From positions 10,576,145-10,640,144 of the forward strand of contig NC_081851.1 of NCBI RefSeq assembly GCF_963259705.1: a stretch of DNA of 64,000 bases, written 5' to 3'. Both the position numbers and the translations under genes were made by a program. Within the stretch, counting starts at the first letter, position 1. Each line of letters opens with the position of its first letter. Below the pieces are notes generated by a model that saw only the letters and a list, made by a program, of their open reading frames with translations, had not been told where the DNA came from and did no database searches. Positions 1 through 11,975 of this stretch are shown here, one piece after another. The stretch is from Myotis daubentonii. Taxonomy: Eukaryota; Chordata; Mammalia; Chiroptera; Vespertilionidae.

Positions 1-299
1 TGAGTGAAAGCAAGATTAGTTTTCGCTGATACCCAATGTTTCTTCTAAATTTTGATTATATAAATGTGTCATCCATTCAAAAATAAACAATTAACAAAAT
101 ACATGCTCCTTTAAGAAAAATACGAAACAAATTTGTTAAACTGAGTTTATAGAAACTCAATAGGAGGTTTGCTAGAAGTAGAGAAAGAAGAGATGCAATT
201 CTGGGCTTAATGGCATATGTATTTTCCTGAATAATTTTAATCAAAGAACAAACTATTAAAAAATGAAAATTTCATAAAGCATTCTGGTAACATGAATTT

Positions 300-400
300 T
301 GAAAAGTTCTATCTTGTATACCATTGTATTCCCCAGACCTAACTATAGTGCATGGCACATAGTATGTGCTTAATAAATATAATAATGAATGAATGGATTG
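300..400 (+). repeat. Old L2/MIR-like 3' fragment
   Basis: The stretch has the wording of an ancient mammalian L2/MIR-class 3' end: an accession to 'catggcacatagtatgtgcttaata' style sequence followed by an ATGAATGAATGG tail. It is short and diverged, so the exact subfamily cannot be given. Confidence 0.5.
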
Positions 401-485
401 CAGAAGAATTGTTTAAAATGTAACATCACACGCTTTGTAATTGATTATAATATAAGAGAATATTATAGAAAATATAACACAATGT

Positions 486-705
486 AAGGCAGTACAGTTT
501 CATCTCTGGAATCAGGCCTGGGTTTGAATCCCTATATTATGCCCTGTGGCCTGGGCCAACCACAAGACCTTCAGTTTGCTCATATGTAAAATGAGCTAAT
601 AACATATACATGCAAAATTGTTGGGAAGTTCCTTTCACATAATGCATATAAACCATTTAGTTGTTATTAGTACAGTCCTTGACACATAGTAGGCCCTCAC
701 AAATA
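486..705 (+). repeat. MIR SINE
   Basis: The order of landmarks matches the MIR consensus: a tRNA-like B-box region (GGGTTTGAATCCC near 530), the conserved core with a 'tcagtttgctcatatgtaaaatg' type segment near 570-592, and a terminal 'agtaggccctcacaaataa' type segment near 688-708. It is an old, inactive SINE with no coding capacity. Confidence 0.75.
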
Positions 706-894
706 ATTGGGCAGATGAACCCAGAATGAGAGGAAACATGAAGGTGGTTAAAAGGTACAAACTTCCAGTTACAAGATAAACGAGCCCTGGGGATGTGATG
801 TGCAGCAAGGAGACGATAGTTAAAACTATACTGCAGATTTGAAAGTTGTCCAGAGAGCAACTCTTCAAATTCTCATCATAAGATAAAAATATGT

Positions 895-1245
895 GACTAT
901 GTGTGGTGATGGATGTTAACTAGGTTTACAATGGTGATCACTTTGTAATGTATACAAATACTGAATCATGATGTTGTACACGTGAAACTAATGTGTTTTT
1001 TCCTTTTTATTGAATTTATTGGGGTGACACTGGTTAACAAAATTAAAATTAAGTTTCAGGTGCACAATCCTGCAACACATCATCTGTACACTTAATTGTG
1101 TGTTCATCACCCCAAGTCAAATCTCCACCCATCACCATTTATCCCCCCTATACCCTCCTCCTCCTCCTCCCCTCCCACTGGGCAATCACCATAATATAAT
1201 GTTATATGTCAATTATGTGTGTCTAAATTTTAAAAAAAGAAAACA
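895..1245 (+). repeat. L1 3' end, interrupted
   Basis: The segment 895-1000 has the typical mammalian L1 3' UTR wording (GGTGATGGATGTTAACTAGG through GTACACGTGAAACTAATG). The same consensus resumes at about 1190 (ATAATGTTATATGTCAATTA) and ends in an A-rich tail near 1235. The gap between the halves is a second LINE fragment in the opposite orientation. Confidence 0.75.
1001..1188 (-). repeat. Nested LINE 3' fragment (antisense)
   Basis: On the plus strand this starts with a T-run, then TTATTGAATTTATTGGGGTG, and continues with a segment on 'caccccaagtcaaatctcc' wording, which is the reverse complement of a common L1-class 3' UTR. It sits inside an older sense L1 3' end, so it is the younger of the two. 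Family assignment within L1 is uncertain. Confidence 0.65.
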
Positions 1246-1540
1246 TACTTAATTCTCATCAGAAGGAAGCATTAAGGTTGAGGTCCTGTTCTAAAGAGAA
1301 AAGATTGCATTTTTGAGAGAAAAATTCTCTGCTATAGGTAAAAGGCTAATTCATAAAAGGAAAAATTAAGACATTATATTTTCTGAGAATTCCGATAGGT
1401 TATTCAAGTTCTTGTTTAATTCAGTTCTCCTATAACCCCTTCACCAGCCAACAAGGCCCTCCCTTCTTCCTCTCTTGTGGGGGTTTCAGGAGGAGGCGTG
1501 GCTAGGGAGGGAAGAAGGAAGAATTTCCAGGTAGGCAGGT
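1246..1540. other. No feature recognised
   Basis: AT-rich sequence to about 1430, then a short purine-rich stretch with GGAGGAGGCGTGG. I see no exon, repeat or RNA gene here that I can support. Confidence 0.5.
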
Positions 1541-1665
1541 GGTGCTCAAAGTGTGGTCTGTGACCAGCAGCAGCAGGTCCCTGGGAAATGGTTAGAAGTA
1601 AACATCCTTAGGCCCAACTCTGTGTGTCAAGCAGCCCTCCAGGTAATTCTGATGACTGACATTGC
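1541..1665 (+). mobile_element. MER5-like hAT relic
   Basis: The run from CAAAGTGTGGTCTGTGACCA through CCTGGGAAATGGTTAGAAG, AGGCCCAACTCTG and CCAGGTAATTCTGATG follows the consensus of MER5A/B, an ancient eutherian Charlie-type hAT MITE. The ends are eroded and no target duplication can be made out. Confidence 0.7.
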
Positions 1666-1669
1666 TTCT

Positions 1670-4600
1670 GGGTGAAGTACCCTCTAGGGATTCCCACTCT
1701 GGACTCAGTAATTTTCCTGAAACCCAGGGCATGTCAGTTTCTATGGCGGAGCGAGTGGGAACAGAGATAGACTAAACATAGGCCAGACTCAGGAACTCTA
1801 AATCCAGCTGCAGGCAGAAAACTTCAAGACAAATGTTCCAGCCCGTCTCAGTGGCACAAATGCGGGAACTTAATTGTCTCCACGGAGAGGCCCCAGAGGA
1901 AGGCAGTTCCGGGAGGGGCAGGCACTGCAGCCCGGTGGTGGGGCGTCAGGTGGGCCAGGACCCGCACCGCTGGCACCAGGAGACCGCACCATCGCCAGGA
2001 AGAAAGGGAGGCCCATGAAAACATGGTGGAGGGGAGTGTCAGACCTCCCCACCGCAGTGGCCCTAACTGACCATTTCAGTGAAGATTTTCAGGGCGCTGT
2101 TATCCATTTAAGAGGGGCTTTCTCAGGGGCAGTTCCACCCACTCGAACCCTGGGCAGGAATCTAGCGGATGACTTGCCCTTGATTCAGAGGTGACCCTTC
2201 TTAATTGCCTCGGATGGTTGGTGGGTAAGTGCCTCCGATCCTAAGCTGGTGGTCAAAGGGTGAATTCTCTCCATGCTCCCTGAGGTGGGGGGGACGAGGG
2301 GGTGTCAGGAGGCAGGCCTTTGGGAACCTCCCCATGCACAGCACCAGACCCCAGTGTGGTGGCCCAGACACCGGGACTCACTTTTCCTAAAAGCACGACT
2401 TTTCAGAATGAAGCAGGAAAGCCTCTATGGCAGATGGCCCTGCCGGCAGGATGGCCACCTGCTTGTGCCTATGAGCTTGGTCTGGTTGCAGCTGTGGTGG
2501 GTTCTAGGACCCAAACGCTGTCCCCTTGCCTGTGAGACTTTCAGGAAAAGCGCAGCCCTCTACAAAAGGCAAACTCCCCCCCCCACCCCCCCACCACCCC
2601 CGCCTTAGCCATGCTCTGGTTAGCAGGGAAAATGCTTGGCTTTTCCTTAGATGCAAAGTTGCCATATCTCATTTCTCCTATCTCTCTTTTTCACAAGCGG
2701 CGTTCATGGATGCGAGGAGTCCGTATTTAAAGTCTGAAAATATGTCTGACTCTGAGCCAGATCCACAAACAACTCCATGGGTCCAGGATTGCCATCATTG
2801 GTTCATCTTATTTGGGACATTTGATACAAGTTTCCATGAGGGTTTGATAACTCATTAAGAAGGCTTCTCGTTGGTGACTTAATGACCAATAAGATGAAAC
2901 CGTTCACACTGCGGTTGTGGTCAGTTGTGGGTTAGGAAACGATGCTGGAGTGTTTCGGATGAAAGCGATTTATAATGTGGACTCAGGAAAAGTTCGCTTC
3001 TTATTTGCGATCCTTTGACTCCATTCCAGCCCCTTTAGCGGCAGTCCATGCCCTGCTCTGCTGGCGAGCCACCCCCTTTCATTCGCTACTCCAAACCCAC
3101 TGGAAGGAAGTGTGACCGAGGTCTCTGCACATCGTACTTTGAATGAACCAGTTTGTTCCCCTGGAATCCTGGAAGCTCTCTTTCCCCCACATTCTTTTCT
3201 CATTCAGTTATGAGAGAAGATCGCCTGAAGTCTTCACATGTGGCCTTTGACAATTCTTCCTGGCATCTCGAAATGGGCGCTCTTCATGCCTCGCTTGTTT
3301 CTCAGAATGTTGTGGTTAAGCCACACTGAAGTCCAGAAAGTCTTGGTGAAATAACGTCATGAGTCAATGCTGCAACTTTAACCCGAGAGCTTTTCTCCCT
3401 GCCACCACGGTCTTCCTGTTTTATTTCTGCTTTGATCAGGGTCATTAACAGACAGCCCACTGGTCTACCTAGGAAGAGCCAGGAGGCCAGTCCCTAGAAG
3501 TGAAGGGTTGAACTCAGGCCCAGGATAACCTATGAAGCAGCATGCCACAAGTAGCAAATACCCTTTTTTAGAAACATATTTCGACTGATTTCAGAGAGGA
3601 AGGGAGAGGCCAGGTTAGTGATCACTTTTCCACTTCTGAACCATCCTGAAAGCAAATCAGCCCGGTCACAGCATCCTCGCGTGGTCCAGGGAGCCACCGT
3701 GCGGCTGGATGCATTCTCACCCACCCAGGCCTGGAAGTGCTGAAAGGAGCAAGGAGGGCTGACTTGTCCTGCAGCCCGTCCTGTAAGGCCTTACTGTTTC
3801 TGGCCTCTGTTCCTCACGGTTCCCTTTGGTGGATTTCTCGGAGCCTTGATGTCCCGTGGGCTTCTTTTGTGAAGCTGGTTTTCTGCATGACAGTTCACGG
3901 CAATGTCAACCCCAGTGATGCCTGCTTTCCCTGCCTTCACCCTCCAGGCTCCAGCGAAGCATTTCCACCAATAAGCAGTCATCAGTGCTACCCTTTGTCC
4001 TACTGACCATCACCCCCTCCCCCACCCCCTCTCCTTGATCTCACAGATACGGGCGAACAGCTCTCTGTGGCTGTGAGGTCTGGGGAGATGATCCTGATGG
4101 CGGCTGGGGGAGATGGCGGCACTGGCCAGCAGGAGCCCAGAGCCCGGGCCAGCAGGGGCAGCCCAGATGTGCTCCGCGTGGGGAGCGGGTGAAAAGCCTG
4201 CTTCTAGGAAACAAGTTAAGGGATGTGTCCTACCTATTTAGAAAGTGCTTTAACATTGGACCTCAGAGTCATGCCAGCTTTCTGCAACAGACAAGCTTCT
4301 TTCTACATCATTGCGATGGTAGCTGACTGTTGAAATACCAGGAGAAGTTTTTCTAATACTGTATATCTGACCTTCAGCGTATACTGGCAGTGCTATTTGC
4401 GCGCGCGCGCACACACACACACACACATCTTTTAAAATTCTGGGCCATCCTAGCTGCACAGATATTTCTGGAAACTCCTGCACGGAGATGTGGGTAAGTT
4501 ACTCTGTCCGAGTCCCAGGTTAGTCATGTGTCTCCCCCAGGGCTGGCGGAGGCTCCAGGGACAAATGTCCTCGGACTCCTGAAAACGTTTAGCTGGCCGT

Positions 4601-6368
4601 TCTTCAATTTGAGGTCTTTCTCTTTTCCTTTCTCTGTGCTTTTGCCATCATTCCAGCCGTTTGAAGTTCTGTTTCCCTTGCCGACGGCCTCAGTGACCGC
4701 TCCTGGCCTGGTCAGCCTTGGTGGGCTCGGTCCTCTCTCCCTTCCTCTTAGTGTGGCGTGTCTGTGCCCCTGGCTCTCGATGGCTCCCTTCAGTCTCCGG
4801 GTCGTATTGAAAGCAGATGAAGGACAGGCTTGACAGGTTTCCTTTTTCTAAGAATATGTTTGGAAAGTTATCAGGTCAGGAGAGCAGGTCAGTGACCCTA
4901 AGCGAGGAGGCCTTTGAGACCGTCCAGCTCATTCTCTTTGCTCCCATATGCTCCACCTGCGGGGGCAGGGGGCGTGAGGGGGAGATGTCTTTCCTCTCTG
5001 CTCTGCCTGGCAAACTCCTGTTTATTCTTTAAAAGATAAAGGTGTCCCCCAGGAAGCTGTGTGGGAAACCCACCCACAGGCTCCTTTTTTCTCATCCCAT
5101 ACAGTCTCATTGCTCCCTTATTTACAAGGAAAGATGAGGACTGAGACCTTCATTTCTCTATTCTCTGCAGCTTGCAACTTGGTCAATAGTTACTGAATTC
5201 AGTTCTGGTTCCTAAAAATGCCTAAACCAATGTAGGGCAGCCATGCCAGGGCTCATGAGGGCCTCCTTGAGCCAAACAAGCCCTGCCCACCTCCCATTGG
5301 GCAGCTCAGCTCTCTGGGCTTTGCCCTGAGATCCAGCTTGCAAACAACTTGAATTCAAGCAAAGCAGAAGGGCCCGTCCTTCCAGGTGGCATCAGAGGTA
5401 AGAAGCCGAAAGGGGGCTGCAGGGCCAGCGTGGGGACGTTCTTGGGAGCGTGTTCCAAGAGTCTAGGTCTGGAGGTGGGGGCTGCTTCTCCTCCCTGCTC
5501 CCCCAACCGCTCCCCCATACCGCCTGGGCCTGTTCAACCACGAAGCACGCTGCTCACTGAGGGCCTTCCCTGACGTCTGCATCGCTGTGCAAACTGAAGC
5601 CACGGTCTTCGCTTTTAGCAACTGAATGCAGTGTTTGTGTCTTTAAATAATGCTCGGGGCAGGTTTGATTTTCTATGAACTGCTTTAAAAGGTCTGTCTA
5701 TACCAATGGGAACAGACAAATGAAACTCCCGCCTCCCACAGAAACACATAAAGGCTCTCCCCACTGCGGCTGCACAGGCCAGCGCTGGGTCCACCTGCCC
5801 TGGCTTGGGAGAGGGCCCACCCACACCCCTCTTGAAGTTGCATTTGATAAAACGGCTGCAGAGATGGGCCCAGCCGGAAGCACATAGCTCTGTCCCTCCA
5901 CCCACCCGTTGGGAGGTGAAATGTGTAAGCACTCGCATAGGTAGGCAGGTAGCGAGCTTGTCCTTCCCTGGGCTGCTGGCGTGCGCACACATGGACTGAC
6001 GGCGGGCTTCCAGGCCCGGAACCCTAATTTCCACTCACCCACCAGCAGGCGCTCTGGGAACCCTTCCCAACCTGCCCCCAGGCCGCTCCGAGGGGGACGC
6101 GAGGAGAACCCTCCACGCCTTGGCGGTTTGCAGTGAGAGTTCGCTGTTTCGGACAGGCCTCCTGCCCCTGGGCCAGGGCGCACATGGAGAGTTCAGTGTC
6201 TGTGTGAGTGGAACTAGTCGGGCTGGGAGTCCATGCACATGAGCTTGACGTCCCTGATTCTGGAACGAGGAGCACAGAGGAGCCATCACCACTCTTCCAT
6301 CACCACTTCTGACTGCCGAGGTGGTGGCATTGGCTTTTGCAAGACGAGGTGGTGGGTGTGGATTTAGA
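1670..6368. other. No gene recognised
   Basis: About 4.7 kb, largely GC-moderate to GC-rich, with many short open frames (largest about 160 codons, near 5.7-6.2 kb minus) and none with recognisable domains. Minor simple sequence is present: a C-rich run at 2574-2603 and a GC/CA dinucleotide tract at 4398-4427. I could identify no exon or interspersed repeat with confidence. Confidence 0.5.
4398..4427. repeat. (GC)n-(AC)n microsatellite
   Basis: Alternating purine-pyrimidine tract, GCGCGC followed by ACACAC, about 30 bp. Such tracts can adopt Z-DNA and are length-variable. Confidence 0.9.
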
Positions 6369-6580
6369 CGAGGGGTGGGCAAACTTTTTGACTCTAGGGC
6401 CACAATGGGTTCTTAAACTGGACCGGAGGGCCGGAACAAAAGCATGGATGGAGTGTTTGTGTGAACTAATATAAATTCAAAGTAAACATCATTACATAAA
6501 AGGGTACGGTCTTTTTTTTTTTTTTTTTTTTTTTTTTTTAGTTTTATTCATTTCAAACGGGCCGTAGTTTGCCCACGGCT
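6369..6580. mobile_element. nhAT MITE with T-run
   Basis: Terminal inverted repeats read AGGGGTGGGCAAACTTTT on the left and GTAGTTTGCCCACGGCT on the right, a hAT-type pattern. The element is flanked by identical 8-bp copies of GATTTAGA at 6361-6368 and 6581-6588, the target-duplication length of hAT transposases. A 29-base T-run at 6511-6539 lies inside. It has no open reading frame of its own, so it is non-autonomous. Confidence 0.85.
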
Positions 6581-6588
6581 GATTTAGA

Positions 6589-8633
6589 CTCAGAGTCTTG
6601 GGCGGTTGATTTCTTCCCCTTTGCGGCTGAGGCTCCAGGGCGGAAAGGTGGTATTAGAGGAACTTCCCATCCAACGTGGCGCCGGGGGTGACAGTGAGGG
6701 CTGAGGGGAGGCCGGGGAGCCCGTGGCAGCCCCAGGAGCTCTGCGGTGGCAGGAAAGGCCGAGGGGCTGTGGCCCGGAGGGGAGAATGTCCAGTGGACAG
6801 GGCTGCGGGACATGGGGAAGGAGCCGCAGAGGTCGCTGGGGGATGCCCCAGGAAAAGGGGAGACTGTGGGAACCCGGGGAGCGAGGGAGAGAGGACATGG
6901 AGCGAGGAAGGTGAAGGAAGCTCCCTTAGGGAAATGAGGGAGGCGCGGCACTTGGCTAGTTATTCCTGCGGACAACGAGGCGCTGGATACTACTCACCCA
7001 GAAGTCAGCCAGTTTTAGAGGAAAAAGCTGAGGTTACCCCAAACCTCCCCATGGCTGAGCCTCCCACTCACTCAGCCGCTTCAGGAGAGGCCCTGATATT
7101 AGTCCCGCAGGGCAGCCCGTGTTAATGGTAAATTTTAGGATTTTTAATAGAGCTGTTTCATTGCATTGTAATGGTGCTTAGGACTGACTAATGTTACCCT
7201 CTGGTCTGTTATGGAGCGTCCTGGGTGTGCCGTGTAGCCAAGAACATGCTATTGTTGTTTAAATGCCTATCGAGGACTTGGTCCCAGAAAGAGGGGCAGA
7301 GATGGCATGAAATCCACCCTGGGGCATCTCGGGAGGCCCCTGCCTGCCCTGTGGCCCAGAGCGGCCACAGGCGGACGGAAAGCACGTGCGTACCTGCTAA
7401 CAGGCTCGGCCTGGCCAGCCTCCTCCAGGGCCCGTGCCAGGAGAGCAAGCCAACTCCCGCCCGCTTCCCACCGCCAGGGCCTGCGGCAGAGCCAGCCGAG
7501 ACAGGGGCGTTCCAGAAGGTAAGGAGTACTGGAAACCTGCGGTGCTAGGGCTGGGTGGGCCCTCTGAGGTTACCAGCCACGCCCTGGCAGAGCTGGGCAC
7601 AGAGGCTGTGATTTGGGGGGGCAGGACCTCAAGGGAGCGCTCACACCTAGGGCAGAGTGCAGGAGAGCAGGCAGCAGGGGACTTAGAAGACCTGGGAAGT
7701 CTGAAGCTTTTATTGGCAACTATTTCACCTTCTAGAAATGGCTTGCCTGCCTCTTTGTGATTCTGACAATAACTGAGCATGTGCCCTGATGAGGAACAGG
7801 AATTATTCCCCAAATAGGAATTATTTTCTCTTCTCAGGCCTGGAGGTTCCAGGCTGGCCTCCTGGCAGATGGAGAGGAGAGGGTTAGTCTGCATGAGCCC
7901 ACTTCGTCTGAGCTTCTGGGAATGTCAGGAAGCTACTTGCCGTAGGCTTATTAGGGCAATGCCTTTGGAAGTCTATTCTGACTGCTAATCTCAGGGAAAT
8001 GTGTCATCTATGACGCTGCTAGTTGTTGGCGGGGTCCAAACCCACACTCGGATTGCCTTGCTCAGACCAGAAGGACTTCTTGGCCCAGGCCACCAGAGGG
8101 AAGCGGTGTATGAGCTTGTGTGTCCATTGTGCTGGCCACCGGAGGGTTCTCATCGGTGGAAAGAAATGCAGACCTGACTGTGAGGGGCAGTGCGATGAGC
8201 TCTCTATCGGAGAGAAGTTAACAGCGCTACAAGGCCAGATGCAGGAGGCGGCAGCAATGGCTATGAGCATGTAGAAAAGTTATGTGATAGGGATATGCTT
8301 AGTTAATTTAGGAAGCAACACAGTGTCTATTAAACAAATGTCAGCTAAGCTTTCAGGGGTCTAGTCTAAGGTTTCAAGCTCTATTTCATCATTTACAAAA
8401 TGCTCACCATTTTGGCCCTGAAACAAATCCTCATGAAATTTAAGGGTGGGGAGCAGGAATGTGAGCCAACAGGAGAGAATGCCCAATGGGCCCCTGTGGG
8501 CACATGTGCACGGAACCTTCACGTTTGGTATTAGACTCATTCATTCTCATCTCAGTTAATACAACTGATCTGAAAATTAAGGCAGACCAACGCCCACTCC
8601 ATTTTAAACTGTAGACAAAACTAAAGACATTAA
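6589..8633. other. No gene recognised
   Basis: About 2 kb of GC-rich sequence without recognisable repeats or domains. A free-standing 83-codon frame at 8023-8274 has an opposite-strand frame of the same length and no family resemblance, so I treat it as chance. Confidence 0.45.
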
Positions 8634-9292
8634 TGTGGAGAGCGGCTACAGTGTTTGGACAGCTTTAAGCCTCGGACTAATGAGATGGCACAGTCTTCTC
8701 ATGGCAAAGCCACGTGCAAGTCCCAGCTTGGAGGCAGAGCCCTCCCAGCACAATTATAGCCATCAGCTATAGTTGTAAGCTTGAACCTATGGTCCGAACA
8801 CATGGCCCACGTGCCTGAGTGATGTGGGCCTGATAGAGTTCAGGTGCATGTAATTGAGTAGGATCAACCAGGGGTCCTCAAACTTTTTAAACAGTTCACT
8901 GTCCCTCAGACCGTTGGAGGGCTGGACTATAGTTTAAAAAAAAACTATGAACAAATTCCTATGCACACTGCACATATCTTATTTTGAAGTAAAAAAACAA
9001 AACGGGAACAAATACAATATTTGTATTTGCATGTGGCCCGCAGGCTGTAGTTTGAGGACCCCTGATAAACCAACGAGAATGTTGTGAACATCTTGACCAC
9101 ACCCTTACTTTGCCTCGTGGAATCTGGTTATAAAATAAAGACATGGCTTGTAGTCCGTGGTGCTGTCGCTAGCTCTCCATCAGAGAGGACAGCGTCCCAC
9201 CCAGACCCAGCTTTCTTCTCTTGTCTGTCTTTTCTCCATCCTTCACCACCCCCTCTCAGGCTCACCGAACCTGGCTGAGCTGGCGCGGCACA
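8634..9292 (+). mobile_element. Possible class II ERV LTR
   Basis: The candidate begins TGTGGAGAGCGGCTACAG at 8634 and contains AATAAAGACATGG near 9137, consistent with a polyadenylation signal. It is followed by a pyrimidine-rich U5-like stretch and the segment GAACCTGGCTGAGCTGGCGC. Just after it, CCCAACGTGGGGCTGA at 9300-9315 resembles the second half of a lysine-tRNA primer-binding site seen in betaretrovirus-like elements. A hAT MITE is inserted inside. No gag or pol frames follow, so at most this is a fragment. Boundaries are inferred and no target duplication was found. Confidence 0.5.
8870..9063. mobile_element. nhAT MITE
   Basis: Terminal inverted repeats AGGGGTCCTCAAACT and AGTTTGAGGACCCCT are near-perfect complements. 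Flanks GATCAACC (8862-8869) and GATAAACC (9064-9071) match at 7 of 8 bases, the hAT target-duplication length. The 194-bp body is non-coding. It interrupts the possible LTR, so it is younger than that element. Confidence 0.9.
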
Positions 9293-9315
9293 TAAGGTAC
9301 CCAACGTGGGGCTGA

Positions 9316-9860
9316 GTATGCCATGGCCGTGCCAGCTCCCCACACATTAATATAATTTCCCAGTATACCTTTGAGTTAAAGTTTTAAATGTAACTTTTAA
9401 AAGTAAAAAAATATAACTTTAGAAAGAGTATTGTTAAAGATCAGTGCTGTCATGCACATTTAGAGTAAACTCAAAGAAAACAAAGTATAATGTACAACAT
9501 TTCTTTCTCATTATTTATTTTCAAGCTCAACTCAGTAGCCCTTGTCTGTTATTCTTATTTTAGTTAGAATTCTGTTTCCCTATTCACCCAAAATCCTCAT
9601 CTTTACATTTTTAAAAGATCCTGGAAATTAGGGCTATTTTGACAACGAAAGCTCATGTGATGTCCTTCTCATAGCGGTTGGATTGAGGAGGGTGGGCAGG
9701 AAGAAATGATTGGGCAGGAGCTTGCTACTTGCTAAGCGATTCACCCTCACAATGCCACAAGGATGAAGAAAACTCACCCCATCCCTCCCAGAGCTTGGAG
9801 TCAGTGTGGCCATGAGAGCCCAGAAAGACCCGGTTGGGTTCAGCTATGGAAAGTATATCC
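9316..9860. other. No feature recognised
   Basis: AT-rich sequence with no recognisable gene. No retroviral internal frames are seen after the possible primer-binding site. Confidence 0.5.
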
Positions 9861-10370
9861 CACTCTGGGTGTATTTATATCCAAGAGAACTGAAAGCAGA
9901 GTCTCAGAGAAATATCTGCACTTGCATGTTCATAGCAGCATTACTCACAATAGCCAAGAGGTGAAAGCACCCGTGCCCATCAGTGGGTGAATGGACACAT
10001 GTAGTCTCTACACACGATGGGAAATTAGTATTCAGCCTTGAAAGTCAGGAAATTCTGGCCCGGCTGGTGTGGCTCAATGATTGGGTGTCGACCTATGAAG
10101 AAGGAGGTCATGGTTCAATTCCCAGTCAGGGCACATGCCCAGGTTGTGGGTTCAATCCCCAGTGTGGGGCGTGCAGGAGTCAGCCGATCAATGAATCTCT
10201 CTCATCATTGATTTTTCAATCTCTCCCTTCCTCTTTGAAATCAATAAAAAAATATTTTTAAAAAAGTAAGGAAATTCTGACACCTGCTACAACATGGATG
10301 GACCTCGAGGACTAAGTAAAAGAAGACAGTCACAAAAAGGCAAATACTGTATGCTTCCACTTACATGAGG
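9861..10370 (+). repeat. L1 3' region, interrupted by Ves
   Basis: The text around 9840-10010 follows the L1 ORF2-end/3' UTR consensus (GCATGTTCATAGCAGCATTA, CAATAGCCAAGAGGTG, GGTGAATGGACACATG). The consensus resumes after the SINE at 10268 with CAACATGGATGGACC and GGCAAATACTGTATGCTTCC. It is diverged and non-coding. Confidence 0.75.
10058..10264 (+). mobile_element. Ves SINE
   Basis: tRNA-derived head with an A-box (TGGTGTGGCTCAATGATTGG) and a B-box (GGTTCAATTCC), then the vesper-bat SINE body ending TGAAATCAATAAAAAAATA and an A-rich tail. Flanking copies AGTCAGGAAATTCTG (10043-10057) and AGTAAGGAAATTCTG (10265-10279) differ at one base and are a LINE-type target duplication. The element is copied by LINE machinery and codes for nothing. 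Confidence 0.93.
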
Positions 10371-11070
10371 TACCCAGAGCAGTCCGATTCTGGAGACAGA
10401 AAGTAGACCGGTGGGTGCGGGGGGCTGGGGAGGAGGGCATGGGAGTTAGTGTTCAGTGGGACAGGGGTTCAGGCTTGCAAGATGAAAATGCCTTGGAGAT
10501 CTGCTGCCCAGCAGTGCTGAAGTGGGGAGACAGGCCAGGGAAGGAGAGAAAGCTATGCCAGGACCTGGTCCCAGGTCAAGTCCCAGCCTCAGGCAGTGAG
10601 CATATTTGACACGACTGAAATGCACCCTTAAAGATGGTTGAGACGGTGAAAAGATGTGGAAATTGTGTGCAGAAAGTGGCGGCAGCACCAGGAGAGCACT
10701 CGCCCAGCCGGAGGGTCTTGGGGTTCATTTTATGTGCTCGGTGTTTGGTCAAGCATGACTTCGGGCATTTTTGCGAGGTGCTTCTGGGTGCGACTAGCAC
10801 GTGAATCAGACTGAGTGACGCAGATTGCCCCCCTAATGTGTGTGTGTGTGTGTGGGGTCCGCCCGATCAATTGCAGGTCTGACTAGATCATAAACACTGA
10901 CCCTCCCCACAGTGAAAAAGAGTTCTTTCCGCCTGACGGCCTCGGAGCTGGGCTTGCTTTTGTCCTGCTTTTGGACCTGAAACACCGACCCTCCTGGGGG
11001 TCTAGCTTGCAGGCTCACCCTGCAGGTCACGGGACTTCTCAGTCTCCTTAATCAGGCAAGTCAATCCCAT
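10371..11070. other. No gene recognised
   Basis: Apart from a short (GT)n tract at 10836-10852, I recognise no feature in this stretch. Confidence 0.5.
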
Positions 11071-11073
11071 AAC

Positions 11074-11083
11074 CACACACACA

Positions 11084-11131
<48 letters not shown>
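11074..11131. repeat. (AC)n microsatellite
   Basis: An AC tract of about 55 bp with one AAAC interruption near 11085. It generates the Val-Cys repeats seen in minus-strand frames here, which are not genes. Confidence 0.95.
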
Positions 11132-11134
<3 letters not shown>

Positions 11135-11756
11135 CCCTCTGGTTCCGTCTCTGGAGCACCTAGGAAGGCTTTTCCTGCAGGAGATACCCCCTGGCCTAAG
11201 CCTTGACAGGAATGTAAGAGGTGACCAGCTAGACGGGTGAATGGACACAGAGGCCGCTGTGACATGTCAAGGTCTGTGTCAAGTTTTGCACACAGTTCAG
11301 CATGACCAGAGCCAGGCGTGGTGCTGAGAGGAGGTGGGACCAAGCCACAGAGACCCTGATTGCCACACCAAGGCCCTGTATCCTATAGGCCAGCATCTCC
11401 CAGTCAGGTCTGAAGACAGTGTGTAAGAGGCGCCTCACACATGACACACACAAGCGAGCACCCAAGGTTAAGGTCAGACAGGGCTGGTAACTCCCAAGTT
11501 CAACAAGTTAACGGTTTATTTACTCCAGGGATTGTCAGAGCCCCTGGTGAACCTGCGCGCTGCACGCATCTCCAGCGGAGGAAGGTCTGTTCCCACGGGC
11601 TCCCTCCTCCCGCCTCGCTCTGGTGCCTGTTAGTATTAAGACGGGGAAGGAGGCTGCTTTCCACGGAGGGCTGCTGGGAGAGTGGAAGTCACGGAAAGGG
11701 CGTAAGTGGGAGACCGACGTGGCTAGTGCTTCGATTTGGTAGATGACTGACGAGAG
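11132..11756. other. No gene recognised
   Basis: GC-moderate sequence; no recognisable domain, repeat or RNA gene. Confidence 0.5.
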
Positions 11757-11967
11757 CAGTGGTCGGCAAACCGCGGCTCGCGAGCCACATGCGGCTCTTT
11801 GGCCCCTTCAGTGTGGCTCTTCCACAAAATACCGACTTCTGTGCATGGGCCACGAAGTTTAAATTGCACTGTATGTGCACGCCCCCACGTGGTATTTTGT
11901 GGAAGAGCCACACTCAAGGGGCGAAAGAGCCACATGTGGCTCTCGAGCCGCGGTTTGCCGACCACGG
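11757..11967. mobile_element. Foldback nhAT MITE
   Basis: Long inverted repeats: the left end CAGTGGTCGGCAAACCGCGG mirrors the right CCGCGGTTTGCCGACCACG, and the symmetry continues inward (GAGCCACATGCGGCTCTTTG against AAAGAGCCACATGTGGCTC; GGCTCTTCCACAAAATACC against GGTATTTTGTGGAAGAGCC). Flanks GACGAGAG (11749-11756) and GACTAGAG (11968-11975) match at 7 of 8 bases. It is a non-autonomous hAT element whose transcript would form a long hairpin. Confidence 0.9.
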
Positions 11968-11975
11968 GACTAGAG

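Noticed and set aside
2797..2900. Small inverted repeat (TTCATCTTATT against AATAAGATGAA)
   Set aside because: Only about 11 bp of arms with a long loop; expected by chance in this length.
8023..8274. 83-codon frame with several Cys/His residues
   Set aside because: No zinc-finger spacing, no splice or promoter context, and an equally long frame lies on the opposite strand.
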